From assembly GCA_963210315.1 (NCBI GenBank), contig OY723277.1:1922001-1986000 (forward strand): 64,000 nucleotides of DNA. Direction: 5' to 3'. The position numbers and the translations under genes were made by a program. The notes beneath the pieces were generated by a model. The model did not search any database and was not told the origin of the DNA. It worked only from the letters and a program-made list of their open reading frames with translations. Below are positions 9,298 to 18,656 of the stretch, piece after piece. This DNA is from Rhynchopus euleeides. Lineage: Eukaryota; Euglenozoa; Diplonemea; Diplonemida; Diplonemidae. Position 1 is the first letter of the stretch; each line of letters begins with the position of its first letter.

Positions 9298-10851
9298 ATG
9301 CGTGGGGGCGACAAGCCAACCTCATCCGCACGTGGGGAATCCACGGTGCGGAGGGGTGGCTCTGTTGAGAAGATTGTAATCTCCGATGACTTCTTCGACG
9401 AGGGGTCGCGCAAGGGGGACTCGCGGAGGGGCAGTGCCGATGGGAGCACCTCCCCCACACATATCCCGCCTGGGGGGAGCACCCCGGCCAGAAGCTCGTT
9501 TCTGGCGCAGGTGGCGATTGTCTTTCTGCTCTACGCAGTGCAGGGCATCCCTGCTGGGTACACCGAGAACTTCCTCCCCCTCGTGATGTACAGCACCGGC
9601 GGGGCGCAGCTGCGTGAGGTTGGTTGGGTCGGCGCCCTCTCCGGCCCGTGGCTCCTCAAATTCCTCTGGGCACCCTTTGTCGACCGCTACAGCACCAAGA
9701 GGGTCTGGATCGTGGCAACGCACTGCGTCATGCTGGCGATGTGCGTGCTCTGTGCAACCGAGACTGCTGTCGCAGAGGGGGTCCTCCCGACCGCCATGGT
9801 AGTCTACCTGCTGCTCCTGATCACCGCAACGGGTGTGGAGGACTGTGCGGTGGATGGCTACGCCATGCAGATCCTGCGTGAGATCGAGGGCCCCTCGGAT
9901 GGGGGTGAGGGCGGTGTGTCGCCGCGCCCAGAGTGGGGCACAGTGGAGGGTGGCGAGTCGTGCGACTCCTGCCTCGGTGTATCCCATGCGCGCATGCTGG
10001 CTCTGTTAAACGCCGCGCAGGTGGTGGGGTTCAAGCTGGGCCACCTCTACTCGGGTGCCCCGGTGTGGGCCGTGCACACCTCGATGGGGCACCAGGCGAC
10101 GTGGCTGTTTCTGGCAGCGCCGATCGCCGCTGCCGCTGTGCTGTCCTACTTCTGCGTCCCGTCGTCGCCGCAGCGCGAAGGGGCAGGGGAGGAGCACCCG
10201 GAGGGGGGCGGGTCGCCCCCGGCAGGGTCGTCCCTCCTCCAGACCTTCCTGCAGGCCACGGGGCAGCTGCGGTCAAGTGCTATGCTGAAGCTGATGTTCG
10301 CAGCAGTGCTCTACAAAGCAGGTGAGAAGGTCATCATGCCGATGTACAAACCATACCTCGTCGACACAGGGGTTTCCGCAGAAACCGTTGGGTATTGGAT
10401 TGGAACCTACGGGACAGTGTCGTCCGCTGTGGGGTCTATCCTAGGTGCGGTGCTGATCGACCGCATGGATGTCCGCAGGGCTGCGAGGGTGTCCATCGTG
10501 GTGCGCGCCACCCTGTTCCTGGCGTCCGTTGTGTTCGACCTCGGGTGGGTCAGCGTGGTGCTGCAGGGGCTGGGGTCGGGCCTCGTGACCCCCGTCATGT
10601 TCGGCTACTTCATGAAGAGCGTTGCAAACTCCCCACACCGCGTCACCGCATACACCCTGCTGCAGACATGCGACGACTCGTCCCGCTTCATCGGCTACAC
10701 CATCTCTGGCCATGTCGTGGAGCTCCTGGGGTACCGCATGGCCTTCATCGCCTGCTGCGGATGCGCGAGCGGGCCTCCCTCGCGCCCTTCCTATTCGGGT
10801 CCACGTGGGCGGGGGGGCGGATGCGGCGCGTCACGGTGTCTGGGAGGGTAA
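9298..10851 (+). CDS. AmpG/SLC33-like MFS transporter, copy 1, C-terminus replaced
   Basis: A polytopic membrane protein of the major facilitator superfamily. After a 75-residue hydrophilic N-terminus come about a dozen hydrophobic segments. AmpG-like signatures include LLYAVQGIPAG in TM1, LLKFLWAPFVDRY at the TM2-TM3 loop (the A-x-x-D-R motif), the acidic GVEDCAVDGYAMQIL segment and YKAGEKVIMPMYKPYL in the second half. AmpG proteins carry muropeptides and the related SLC33 family carries acetyl-CoA; the substrate here is unknown. Residues 1-488 equal copy 2, but then the frame enters antisense retrotransposon DNA and adds 29 foreign Gly/Arg-rich residues in place of the last nine hydrophobic ones. 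The gene is therefore 3'-broken and may be non-functional. Confidence 0.8.
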   Translation: MRGGDKPTSSARGESTVRRGGSVEKIVISDDFFDEGSRKGDSRRGSADGSTSPTHIPPGGSTPARSSFLAQVAIVFLLYAVQGIPAGYTENFLPLVMYSTGGAQLREVGWVGALSGPWLLKFLWAPFVDRYSTKRVWIVATHCVMLAMCVLCATETAVAEGVLPTAMVVYLLLLITATGVEDCAVDGYAMQILREIEGPSDGGEGGVSPRPEWGTVEGGESCDSCLGVSHARMLALLNAAQVVGFKLGHLYSGAPVWAVHTSMGHQATWLFLAAPIAAAAVLSYFCVPSSPQREGAGEEHPEGGGSPPAGSSLLQTFLQATGQLRSSAMLKLMFAAVLYKAGEKVIMPMYKPYLVDTGVSAETVGYWIGTYGTVSSAVGSILGAVLIDRMDVRRAARVSIVVRATLFLASVVFDLGWVSVVLQGLGSGLVTPVMFGYFMKSVANSPHRVTAYTLLQTCDDSSRFIGYTISGHVVELLGYRMAFIACCGCASGPPSRPSYSGPRGRGGGCGASRCLGG

Positions 10852-13800
10852 GGCCAGTTGATAGCTCGAAGTCCACGGCCAGCTCCATCAGGGTCACAGT
10901 ATGCTCACTCCCCTGCGGTCCCCACTTTAGGCCCCTTAGCCAGTCGCAGAGGGCCACCCACATGCCTGGGGGCCGCTTGCCCCACGTCTGCTTGACTTCG
11001 GAAGGCGCCAGTGCAGGGATGGAGGCACTCTCGGGGTTAGGGGTGCTCCACTCCCAGGGGTAGACGGTAGTACGGTGATGGCGCACAGAGCGGTCGAGCA
11101 GCCCGTCCTTCTCCTGTCGCGCCGCCAGGACTGCGATGAAGTAGCGGTGGAGCTGTGCCACGGTGGTGATCCTGTCCGCAAAGGACATGGGCAGCGGCTG
11201 CTCGTTCTCCGGGACGCTGTATCTGTAAATGGGCGCCACCCCGCACTGGGCCAGGCATGCCGGCCAGGCCGTCCGGTCCCTCGCTGCTATGGGGTGCTTC
11301 TGGCGGACTGGCTCCCATGCCGCGCAGTCCCACCACAGGTGTGATACCGTCTCCGGGGTCCCAGATGTGCAGTATCGGCACACCTCCCCCAGACCTGTGC
11401 GCCCACGAGCAGGCACCGCCCCTGCAACAACGGAGCGGAGGAGGCCTCGCTGGTACCCCGTGATTGCAGCGCCCTCTCCCTCCAGGACGCAACGTGTCAC
11501 CCTCCCGTCAATGCCGTGCTCTGCTCCTTGGAAGTCGTCTCTGCGTTCGGCCAGCTTCTTCGCCGTTGCGTTACGCAGGGATTGGCGGAGGTCGTGTGCA
11601 AAGATAGCCCAGGCGCTCGGTGTTGCAGCAACAGGGTCGAAGGTGACATCGCGACCAGCTTCGTCAGTGTAAGCCAGGGTGGTCGCAGCACTCCAGCGCC
11701 ATTCAATCCCCTGCAGGGCGGCCCAGAAAAGCGCGAAGGGGCCTGTCCCCTCAAGCCTCTCTCTACTCCCCCAGGCTGCCTCGGACAGCACCCTGCTGTG
11801 ACTCCACTTTTTGATCTGCTTGGCCCATGTGGTGATCTGCCGGTAGGGGGGGGCGACAGCGGGGTCCACCCGGTGCGCCTGATGGAGGACACACAGCACA
11901 ATCTCCTGTGCTCTGCGAGGTGGGCCAGACCAGAGCGCGGCGACGAAGAGGCCCCTCCATCGCCTGATGTCCTTGCTGTCCCAACGAGTTACGAGGGCAT
12001 CGTAATATAGTCGAGCCCCTGCCGTCATCGCCGCCGCCTGCCCTTTCCATTGCACCGGCAGGGGCAGCGCTGAGGTTCTGCGGAGGTTCTGCTGCGCACC
12101 TTCCTTCCGGCGGGCGATGCGCTCGGACTGGGGCGCTGTGCGCCCTTCCCTGATCAGGCGCGCGTGTAGCATGGCCCCGAGACAGTCGAAGCTGTTGCGC
12201 TGCCGGAGGGGAGTGGCCTCGCCATCCCTTGCCCGGTACATAATCCGGAGCGGCCCGGGGGATGTCGAGAAAACGTGAGACTTGATTTCTGCACAAATAG
12301 CCATCCCGGTGTCGTGGGAGAAACCCGCAGAGTCGTCTACAACGTCTTGCAGGATCTCCGGGCTGGGGGCTGTGGCGTATACGTCGTCAACGAAAGACAG
12401 CGCCCTTGTGTCCTGCCGGTGCTCGACCATCCTCATCCACACACCCACCAGCACGTTAATCAGCACGACACTGATGGGGCAACCCTGCATGATGCCGTTA
12501 GTTGGCAGGAAGCCTTCCCCGATGGTGCCGCTCGCCCGGAAGTGCCGCTGCATCGTCCTGTACGCTGCTCGCAGGGTGCGCAGGACACGGGCGTCGAAAC
12601 CGAGCTCCGCAGCCAGGCGGAAGGTGAGGTCGATTGGCACCGTGTCGAAGCACTTCTTGAAGTCGAGGGCGACTCCGTGCAGCGGTCGCCCTGTGAGGTG
12701 GGCTTCTTCAATACGTGCCGCCAGGTGCCAGATGAGGTCCTCCGCACCGTGGCCAGGCCGGCAGCCGTGCAGGTCTTCGGGCGCGATGATCTCCAACCAC
12801 TTCAGTGCCGGTTTCACCCGGATAGCTGCCCACACTCTGTACAGCACGGGGGTGATACTGATGGGGCGCTGCGACAGTGGCTCTCCTGAGCTGCCAGGCT
12901 TGGGGATGAGGCAGATCATGGCGTGCATCAGCTGCTCCGGCCACTCGCCCGACCGTTCAACTTCGTTGAACACCTCCGCGAAGAGCCTGAGGAGTTCGTG
13001 CGGGAGTTGTCTCAGTTCGTGGACCCGCCAACCGTGCAGGCCCGGCGAGGTGGACGTGGACATCTTGGCCAAGGCCTTCCCAACGTCTTCTGCCGTGATG
13101 GTCTTGCACTCCATGTCAGCCACCTCGGGGAGAAAGCGGAGGTACTTTTGGCGGAAGGTGTCCCACCGGGGCTCTGGCGTCGTTGCGTACTTACGGAAGT
13201 ACCCTCCCCACGCCGTGTCGCTCCTCAGCAGCTCGTCCGCCTCCTTGGGGCAGGCCGTGAAAGAGCCGTCTTCGCGCCGCATGAAGGTGGCTGGAGCGCA
13301 GAAGCGATCTGCGAGGTACGCGAACACCTGCCCTGCCTCGTATGTCCAAGCTTTCTGCATCCTCGCCTTCCACGTGCGGATCCTCGCGTCGCGGAGCCTG
13401 TCGAACATGCCCCTCTGCGACCCCTCCAAGGCAATGAGGGCCTGCTCCAGGATCTCCAGGTCCGGCAACTGCGAGGTTGTGTTCGTCAGCGCTGCTTGCA
13501 GCCCCTGGGGGAGGCCCCCCTCCCTCAGGCGTTTCTTTGCGGCGTTCCAGGCGTGCTTCTCCCCATTCGTGAGGCCGTACGGTGCATCGGCTTGCAGTCG
13601 CTTGAGACCCTCTTGGACGAGGCATCGGAGGTTCCCCAACAGTCCGTCCTTCGCCCGGGTGTTCGTGTCACCGGCCCCCCGTGCAGAGGCGGGGTGGTGC
13701 TTGGTGGCCGCCCGCGACCACTGCATGTGGTAGCCCTCCGCTCTGCCTGTGTAGGCCGCTTCCTGCCTCTCCAGGTGGCCTACATGGACACGCTTTAGGA

Positions 13801-15394
13801 AACGCTCGCCGCAGGTGGAGGCTCGGTGGAGGAGCTGCGCGGCCGTTGCTCCATGGCGCAGTTCCCCCTCTGCAAGCACGTCCTGCATTATCCCTCTCGC
13901 CGCAGCGTCTCCCAGCTTGGGCTTACCCGCAGGGAAAGGGGTGGGAAGAATGCAGATCTTTTTGGGGCGGCGGAAGGCAGTGAGGTCTAGGTCTACAAAA
14001 AGCGGGCAGTGCGTGGGTATGTCGTAGTCCCCCCGCTTCGCCACCTCAACGCGACGCAGGGCCGGCGCTGCGCAGGAGTTCATCAGGCAGATGTCCAGCC
14101 GAGTGCCGTTCTCCGACGCCCAGCACGTGTTCTGCACGCTCTGTTGTGCGAGCTCCGCATGCGTCGTCGCCACGTCGACCCAGCCGCCCACCCGGCACGC
14201 CTGGGACAGCGTGGCGCTGGTTTCCGGGTTGGTGTTGAGGTCCCCCATCAGTAGCACGGGCACCTGCCCCAACCCAGCTGCGAGGTCGAGCGTCTCTTGC
14301 AGGAGGGCTTCCCGCTGCTCACCCACTTCGGTCCCCGAGTGGCCGTACACGCTCAGGATATGAAGCGCCGTTTTCCCGTCTCCAATCGCTAGCACTACGT
14401 GCACCATGCGGGTACTGTCGTACAACTTCTGCTCCTGCGCGGTCTTCGGCTGCACCACTTGCGCGACAAGGCCCTCCTTCGCCATGACAGCCACACCTCC
14501 GGGCCTTGTTTGTTCGCGGCCGTTCGCGCCTGCGACCCTGGGCATGCCCTTGCCCCAGTGCATAGCCCAGCCGTGGGCTGCGAAGTAGCCGTTGTGCGTG
14601 CCCTTGCTCGGGTCCGGGACTCGGGTTTCCTGCAGGGCCACAACATCCGCCTTCAGGCCCGCCACGTCGCCTAGGTGCGTCTGCAGTGACGTTACGTTCG
14701 CTGTCGCCAGCCTGATCACTCCCGGTGTTGTTAGTTGATATGCAGGATGCCGCAATCGCCGCGGGGGCGGTGACGCTGTGGACCCCTGGACGGGCGTAGG
14801 CACTCGCGTCCCGTCCGCTGTGGCCGGGGTGGGCATAGGAAGGGCTGCAGGGATGTCCCACTGGTTCGTCGGCGTCACAGCTAGCTCCCGGGCCAGGCTA
14901 AGGGGGAAACGGAGCACATCGTAGTGGAAGGGCCTCCACGTAAGGCCCAGCACCTTGGCTCCCTCCCCACACCGGGTCATGCATTGCTTGCTGTTGGAGG
15001 CGAGCAGCCACACCTGGGCATCCAGAACTTCTGCCGCAACCCGGAGGGTAGCCGCGTCTCCGTATGTCCCCGGGCGCGTCTGCTTCTCGACGTAGTCGTC
15101 GTAGGATGTAGGGGCCTGCGGGTCATCGTGGTCGGGCACGTACGAGGCCCTGCGCTCTGCGTTTTGCCGCATGGACGACGCCACCGCTGCACGCAACCCG
15201 CCTGCTGTCCACTCCGCGCACTGCTCTGCAAGGCCGGCGTACTGGCAGTTGCCGTCCTTCGGCACTGGTACCCGGAGCGCCATCAGTCTCCTTGCAGCAT
15301 GCGTCAACCACTGCTCGTCTTGCTCTATGGTGGAGGGGGAGTACTCCTGTCCCCCCCCACGGAGGCGCCGGGGTTCTCCTGCCCCTGTCGCCAA
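10745..15394 (-). CDS. retrotransposon ORF2: OTU protease + EEP endonuclease + reverse transcriptase + zinc knuckle
   Basis: A protein of 1549 residues. OTU cysteine protease: PKDGNCQY with nucleophile C50, TYGDAATLRVAA around 110-121, and FHYDVL with the catalytic His at 157. Endonuclease/exonuclease/phosphatase domain about 225-472: LQET with E256, GDLNTNP at 384-390 and THCPLFVDL with H462. Reverse transcriptase about 760-1050: CLIPKPG, RPISITPVLYR, GVALDFKKCFDTV with D911, GIMQGCPIS and the FVDD box at 1001-1004. A zinc knuckle C1339-x2-C1342-x9-H1352-x4-C1357 matches the plant LINE type. All catalytic residues I can check are present. The last four codons and the TGA stop lie in transporter-gene DNA, so the native C-terminus is missing or fused. 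The Met at 15394 is the first in frame. Confidence 0.88.
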   Translation of the reverse strand: MATGAGEPRRLRGGGQEYSPSTIEQDEQWLTHAARRLMALRVPVPKDGNCQYAGLAEQCAEWTAGGLRAAVASSMRQNAERRASYVPDHDDPQAPTSYDDYVEKQTRPGTYGDAATLRVAAEVLDAQVWLLASNSKQCMTRCGEGAKVLGLTWRPFHYDVLRFPLSLARELAVTPTNQWDIPAALPMPTPATADGTRVPTPVQGSTASPPPRRLRHPAYQLTTPGVIRLATANVTSLQTHLGDVAGLKADVVALQETRVPDPSKGTHNGYFAAHGWAMHWGKGMPRVAGANGREQTRPGGVAVMAKEGLVAQVVQPKTAQEQKLYDSTRMVHVVLAIGDGKTALHILSVYGHSGTEVGEQREALLQETLDLAAGLGQVPVLLMGDLNTNPETSATLSQACRVGGWVDVATTHAELAQQSVQNTCWASENGTRLDICLMNSCAAPALRRVEVAKRGDYDIPTHCPLFVDLDLTAFRRPKKICILPTPFPAGKPKLGDAAARGIMQDVLAEGELRHGATAAQLLHRASTCGERFLKRVHVGHLERQEAAYTGRAEGYHMQWSRAATKHHPASARGAGDTNTRAKDGLLGNLRCLVQEGLKRLQADAPYGLTNGEKHAWNAAKKRLREGGLPQGLQAALTNTTSQLPDLEILEQALIALEGSQRGMFDRLRDARIRTWKARMQKAWTYEAGQVFAYLADRFCAPATFMRREDGSFTACPKEADELLRSDTAWGGYFRKYATTPEPRWDTFRQKYLRFLPEVADMECKTITAEDVGKALAKMSTSTSPGLHGWRVHELRQLPHELLRLFAEVFNEVERSGEWPEQLMHAMICLIPKPGSSGEPLSQRPISITPVLYRVWAAIRVKPALKWLEIIAPEDLHGCRPGHGAEDLIWHLAARIEEAHLTGRPLHGVALDFKKCFDTVPIDLTFRLAAELGFDARVLRTLRAAYRTMQRHFRASGTIGEGFLPTNGIMQGCPISVVLINVLVGVWMRMVEHRQDTRALSFVDDVYATAPSPEILQDVVDDSAGFSHDTGMAICAEIKSHVFSTSPGPLRIMYRARDGEATPLRQRNSFDCLGAMLHARLIREGRTAPQSERIARRKEGAQQNLRRTSALPLPVQWKGQAAAMTAGARLYYDALVTRWDSKDIRRWRGLFVAALWSGPPRRAQEIVLCVLHQAHRVDPAVAPPYRQITTWAKQIKKWSHSRVLSEAAWGSRERLEGTGPFALFWAALQGIEWRWSAATTLAYTDEAGRDVTFDPVAATPSAWAIFAHDLRQSLRNATAKKLAERRDDFQGAEHGIDGRVTRCVLEGEGAAITGYQRGLLRSVVAGAVPARGRTGLGEVCRYCTSGTPETVSHLWWDCAAWEPVRQKHPIAARDRTAWPACLAQCGVAPIYRYSVPENEQPLPMSFADRITTVAQLHRYFIAVLAARQEKDGLLDRSVRHHRTTVYPWEWSTPNPESASIPALAPSEVKQTWGKRPPGMWVALCDWLRGLKWGPQGSEHTVTLMELAVDFELSTGLTLPDTVTRRIRPPAHVDPNRKGAREARSRIRSRR

Positions 15395-18290
15395 ATCTAC
15401 GGGGTCCCAGCACGGGGCCGTTGCCCGGGTATCTCCTGCCCGTACAGCGGCTCGGCTGGGTCTAGGTGGGGTTGGGGGTGATGTTGGGGTTGGGGTTCTA
15501 CTTGGGGTGTGTGGAGGTGTTTGTATACGCCCCGAGACCTCCTGTTTCTCGGGGTGGGGTGCGGCTGGGGGCCCGACGGCGAACGTGATTTGTCCCCAGA
15601 CGTGGTCGGCACCCCGGCCAGGGGGAACGTTAATCTCCTGCGCGGGTCCCCCCCGCTGGCCGGAGCGCCCGCCCCCCTATTCCTCATCCGGCTTCTGCGG
15701 GTAGGGGGTAAGGCGGTTGGAACGAGGCTTCAGGTACGCCGTGATGGAGGCCTGCCTGGTCCTCCCGTTCCTGCTGGCTCCCGGCACCCTACAGGGTGGG
15801 GCCTCATCCCCGCCAACTGCCGTGGGCGTCAGGGCTTCGAGGAGGGGTGGGGCCGGCGGGGCAGGCTGGGCAGGCGGCGCCGGTGCTGCCGGCGGCACTG
15901 CTGCTGGCTGCGCTGGGGTCGGGGCGGCGCTCGACGTTGTTGGTGCCCCGGGTGCCATAGGTGTCACGGGTTTACTGCTCGAATCACTGGGCGGGGCAGG
16001 GGCGGAGGAGTCAGAGGCGGCGGAGGTGGCAGAGGTGGTGGTGGTGGTGGTGCTGGGGGAGGAGCGGGCGGGTTTTGTGGGTGCTGGCAGGGCATCCGCA
16101 GCCGGCCCGGCCGTGGGCCCCGCCGGCGGTTTGCCCTTCGCCCCCTTGGACGCACCCAGCCCCTTTGTGGCAGCGCTCAGCTCCCGCCTCACGGAGATGA
16201 GCATCTCCTGGTGTTGCAGCTTGCGCTGCTCCTCCGCGTCGCGCACCCCCTCTAGCAGGCCCTGCCAGCTCTGCCCGAGCTCGCTGGCCTGCTGCGTCAG
16301 CTGGCGCTGCACCCTCTCGCCCTCCTCCTTCCCTGCCTGTTGGAGGTCAGCTCGAAGGGTAGTGTCGAGCTGGGTTGCCTTCTCGGCAAGGGCCTTGAGC
16401 TGCTGGGCCCCGTGCCGCGCCATCTGCGCCTCGCAGGTCCCCCGCAGCTCCCCACACACCTCATCCAGGCGGCTCTGGAGGCGGGCCACCTGCTCCCCGG
16501 TCGCCCGCTCCGACTGCTGCTGGGCGGCCGTGGCGTCCTTGCGGTCAGCCTCGCAGGAGGCCCGCAGGTCGCGCACCGTGACCCCCAGGCGCTCCGTCTG
16601 CCGCCGCAGCTCGCCCACCGCGGCTTCCCCCTGCTGCGCCTCCCACGCCCTGCGGAGCTCCGCCACCGCCGCGTCCAGGCGCTGCTGCTCCTGCCCGCGC
16701 TGCGCCTCCAGGTCGGCCCTGACCGCGTCCACCTCCGCCTGGAGCTGCTGCGCCTGGTGGTGGGAGAGGGGCGTCTGCTCGCTCGCCTCCGCGGCTTGCA
16801 GGCTCAGCATGGCCTTGCAAGCGCCGCTGAGGCGCTCCTCAAGCGCCCGGTGCTTGAGGTCCCGCTGCGCAAGCTGGCCCTGCATGTCGGCCTCGAGGGC
16901 CTTGTGGCTGGCCTCCCAGCCCTTGCGCGACGCAGTCAGATCCGTCGCATGCGCGCGGCCTTGCCCCTCCAAGGCGGTGAGCCCAGCAGCCAGCTTCTGC
17001 AGATCCGTGCTCGCTGCTGCCTCACCCACCGCCTTGCCCAGCCCTCCGACATGCTCGCGGAGGCGGGAGACCGTCACGCCCATCGACTGCTGGTGCTTCG
17101 CGACCTCCAGGAGCTGGGCCTTGTGCTCCTTTAGTTCACGCTCCGTTTTCAGTGTGGACGTAGTGGCTGTAGTGGTGGGGGGTGTGGTGGTGGGGCGCTC
17201 CTGGAGGCTCTTCAGCAGGGCCCCTTGCGCCTGCAGCTGCTCCTCCTGGCGGCCGAGGCGGTCCCCCATGCGCTGCATCTGCAGCTCGTGCTGCTGGGCG
17301 TGGCTGTCCAGCCGGGCCTCGAGCAGCGCCACCTGCTCGGCGTGCTGCTCCCCCTGGCGGCGCAGGCGGTCTTCGAGCCACTGCTCTGACAGGCCCGGGT
17401 GCCCCTGCATCGCCTCCATCCGCTGCCCCAGCTCGCCCTGCCGTGCCTGCTGGGTCAGCAGCTGGGCCTCCAGCCGCTTGCGGTGGCCGTCCTGGTCCTG
17501 CAGGAGGCGGCGCAGGCCCTGCAGCTCGGCTTGACAAGCCGCGCCGTCGCCCTGCGTGGCGGAGTCGGCGGCGGCAGGTGCGGGGTCATGCCCGAGCTCC
17601 CGCAGGCGCCCGGCGAGCTTCTCCAGATCCTTCTGGAGCTGGGCAGCTCTCTGCTGTGCCTGCTGCGCCTGCTGCTTCGCCGCCGCTGCTGCTCCGCCAC
17701 CACGCCCGGTCCGCCCAACCGTGCCGCTGGCCTGCGACTTCGCAGACCTTCCCGCCTTCGCGGCCGTGGCGCGCTCCTCCTGGAGCCTGTCGCGGACGCT
17801 CTCATAGCGCCGCTTCAGGCGGAGCACCTCCTCGGCCTGCTTCTTCGCGGCCGCCTCCCTCTGCTTCTGCTCCTCGAGGAGCAGCGTGTCCGTCAGGACC
17901 ACCTCCTTCCCGTTGACTACTAGAGTCCATGTGGGGGGGGTGCCGTGGGTGGGGGGTTGCTCGGCAGCGAGGACGGCGACGCCGCCCTCCAGGCTGTCCA
18001 GCGCCGCCTCCCACCGGAGGTGGTCGAGAATGGTGCGCACGTGGGCGGCACCATAGAGGGGGGGAAGGGGTTGGAGCTCGTATCTGCGAGGTTCCGTGAA
18101 TTCGAGGGGGGGCAGGGGGGCGGCCTGTTGGCCACCGGCCTGGGAGCCGGTGTTCCCGGAGGAGACCCCGTGGAGGTCGGCCTGTGACATCCTGCCCGTG
18201 TATCCCTCTCTCCTCCTGTGTATGTGTGTGTGTATGCTCCACCCAACCCGACACATTTTCTGTACTTCAGACAGGTAAGGTCACTCGACA
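10758..18290 (-). mobile_element. non-LTR retrotransposon with coiled-coil ORF1 and OTU-EEP-RT ORF2
   Basis: Two consecutive minus-strand ORFs, 15677-18190 then 10745-15394, separated by 282 bp, form a LINE-like unit. ORF1 is a coiled-coil protein and ORF2 an OTU protease/APE-type endonuclease/reverse transcriptase with a C-terminal zinc knuckle. No long terminal repeats, integrase or RNase H domain were found. Both ORFs are fully open, so the copy is young. The 5' boundary is a guess, set where the sequence turns into GT-rich and G17 simple DNA. At the 3' side there is no 3' UTR or A-tail: ORF2 runs directly into the broken MFS gene. OTU domains have, as I recall, been reported in some algal LINE-type elements, but I cannot place this one in a clade. 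Confidence 0.85.
15677..18190 (-). CDS. retrotransposon ORF1: long coiled-coil protein
   Basis: Starting at the second in-frame Met (MSQADLHG) gives 837 residues; an upstream Met at 18256 would add 22. After a Pro-rich start and a short globular-looking stretch (ILDHLRWEAALDSLEGG), about 500 residues are Gln/Glu/Ala/Leu-rich heptad-like coiled coil (for example LQKDLEKLAGRLREL and LEARLDSHAQQHELQMQRM). A Pro/Ala/Thr/Ser-rich tail follows. The C-terminus carries RQASITAYLKP, which fits the PCNA-interacting pattern Q-x-x-I-x-x-aromatic-hydrophobic. By position and character it is the ORF1 partner of ORF2, where coiled coils trimerise the RNA chaperone in other LINEs. No RRM or CCHC knuckle is visible, so RNA binding is not shown. 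It could alternatively be a host gene next to the element. Confidence 0.65.
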   Translation of the reverse strand: MSQADLHGVSSGNTGSQAGGQQAAPLPPLEFTEPRRYELQPLPPLYGAAHVRTILDHLRWEAALDSLEGGVAVLAAEQPPTHGTPPTWTLVVNGKEVVLTDTLLLEEQKQREAAAKKQAEEVLRLKRRYESVRDRLQEERATAAKAGRSAKSQASGTVGRTGRGGGAAAAAKQQAQQAQQRAAQLQKDLEKLAGRLRELGHDPAPAAADSATQGDGAACQAELQGLRRLLQDQDGHRKRLEAQLLTQQARQGELGQRMEAMQGHPGLSEQWLEDRLRRQGEQHAEQVALLEARLDSHAQQHELQMQRMGDRLGRQEEQLQAQGALLKSLQERPTTTPPTTTATTSTLKTERELKEHKAQLLEVAKHQQSMGVTVSRLREHVGGLGKAVGEAAASTDLQKLAAGLTALEGQGRAHATDLTASRKGWEASHKALEADMQGQLAQRDLKHRALEERLSGACKAMLSLQAAEASEQTPLSHHQAQQLQAEVDAVRADLEAQRGQEQQRLDAAVAELRRAWEAQQGEAAVGELRRQTERLGVTVRDLRASCEADRKDATAAQQQSERATGEQVARLQSRLDEVCGELRGTCEAQMARHGAQQLKALAEKATQLDTTLRADLQQAGKEEGERVQRQLTQQASELGQSWQGLLEGVRDAEEQRKLQHQEMLISVRRELSAATKGLGASKGAKGKPPAGPTAGPAADALPAPTKPARSSPSTTTTTTSATSAASDSSAPAPPSDSSSKPVTPMAPGAPTTSSAAPTPAQPAAVPPAAPAPPAQPAPPAPPLLEALTPTAVGGDEAPPCRVPGASRNGRTRQASITAYLKPRSNRLTPYPQKPDEE

Positions 18291-18656
18291 CGCGGGGGGG
18301 GGGGGGGGGTTTGTTGTGTGTTTTTTCTGCCAGCCGACATCACTAGCGCCAGCGAGAAAAAAAAACGCGTGACGAGTGACGGGTTGAGGTGGAAGCGATC
18401 AATGCAAAAATCATCTGAAAGGAAGACTCGAGAGACTGCTGCTGTATTTTGGGAATTTTCGCGATTTTGACCAACTACTCGCCCAGCCAAATTCGATTTT
18501 TGGCTGAAAATTGCAGGGAAATGCAACAAATCAACGAATTAAGCCGTTTTAACCCCTTTCGTGGACTTTTTGGTTTCAGAAGGGTTTTAGGGGTGTCCAT
18601 ACCGGCCCTTGGCACATTTCCTTGAAATTTCATCCTCTGCAGGCAAACCGGGTATG

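Larger units (their letters stand above)
1042..10757 (+). repeat. 9.7 kb segmental duplication, copy 1
   Basis: This stretch is repeated in direct orientation at 24748-34445. Side-by-side reading finds only length changes: a 16-bp difference near 2100 and 17 versus 15 G in the homopolymer at 9194-9210. I noticed no substitution, although I did not align every base. It carries the same nest of elements, hAT-like element, basic-protein gene and MFS gene. The left edge is a CCCCCTGTA element-like end. The right edge falls inside the last codons of the MFS gene, exactly where retrotransposon sequence starts. Confidence 0.95.

Noticed and set aside
9298-10851. Treating MFS copy 1 as an intact gene with a variant tail
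   Set aside because: Its last 29 residues are antisense retrotransposon sequence, while copy 2 keeps a plausible hydrophobic end.
12282-13733. 483-codon plus-strand frame opposite ORF2
   Set aside because: Antisense to the reverse transcriptase region, with no domain of its own.
15717-17534. 605-codon plus-strand frame opposite retrotransposon ORF1
   Set aside because: Antisense shadow of a GC-rich coiled-coil gene; its Arg/Ser/Cys-rich composition is typical of such shadows.
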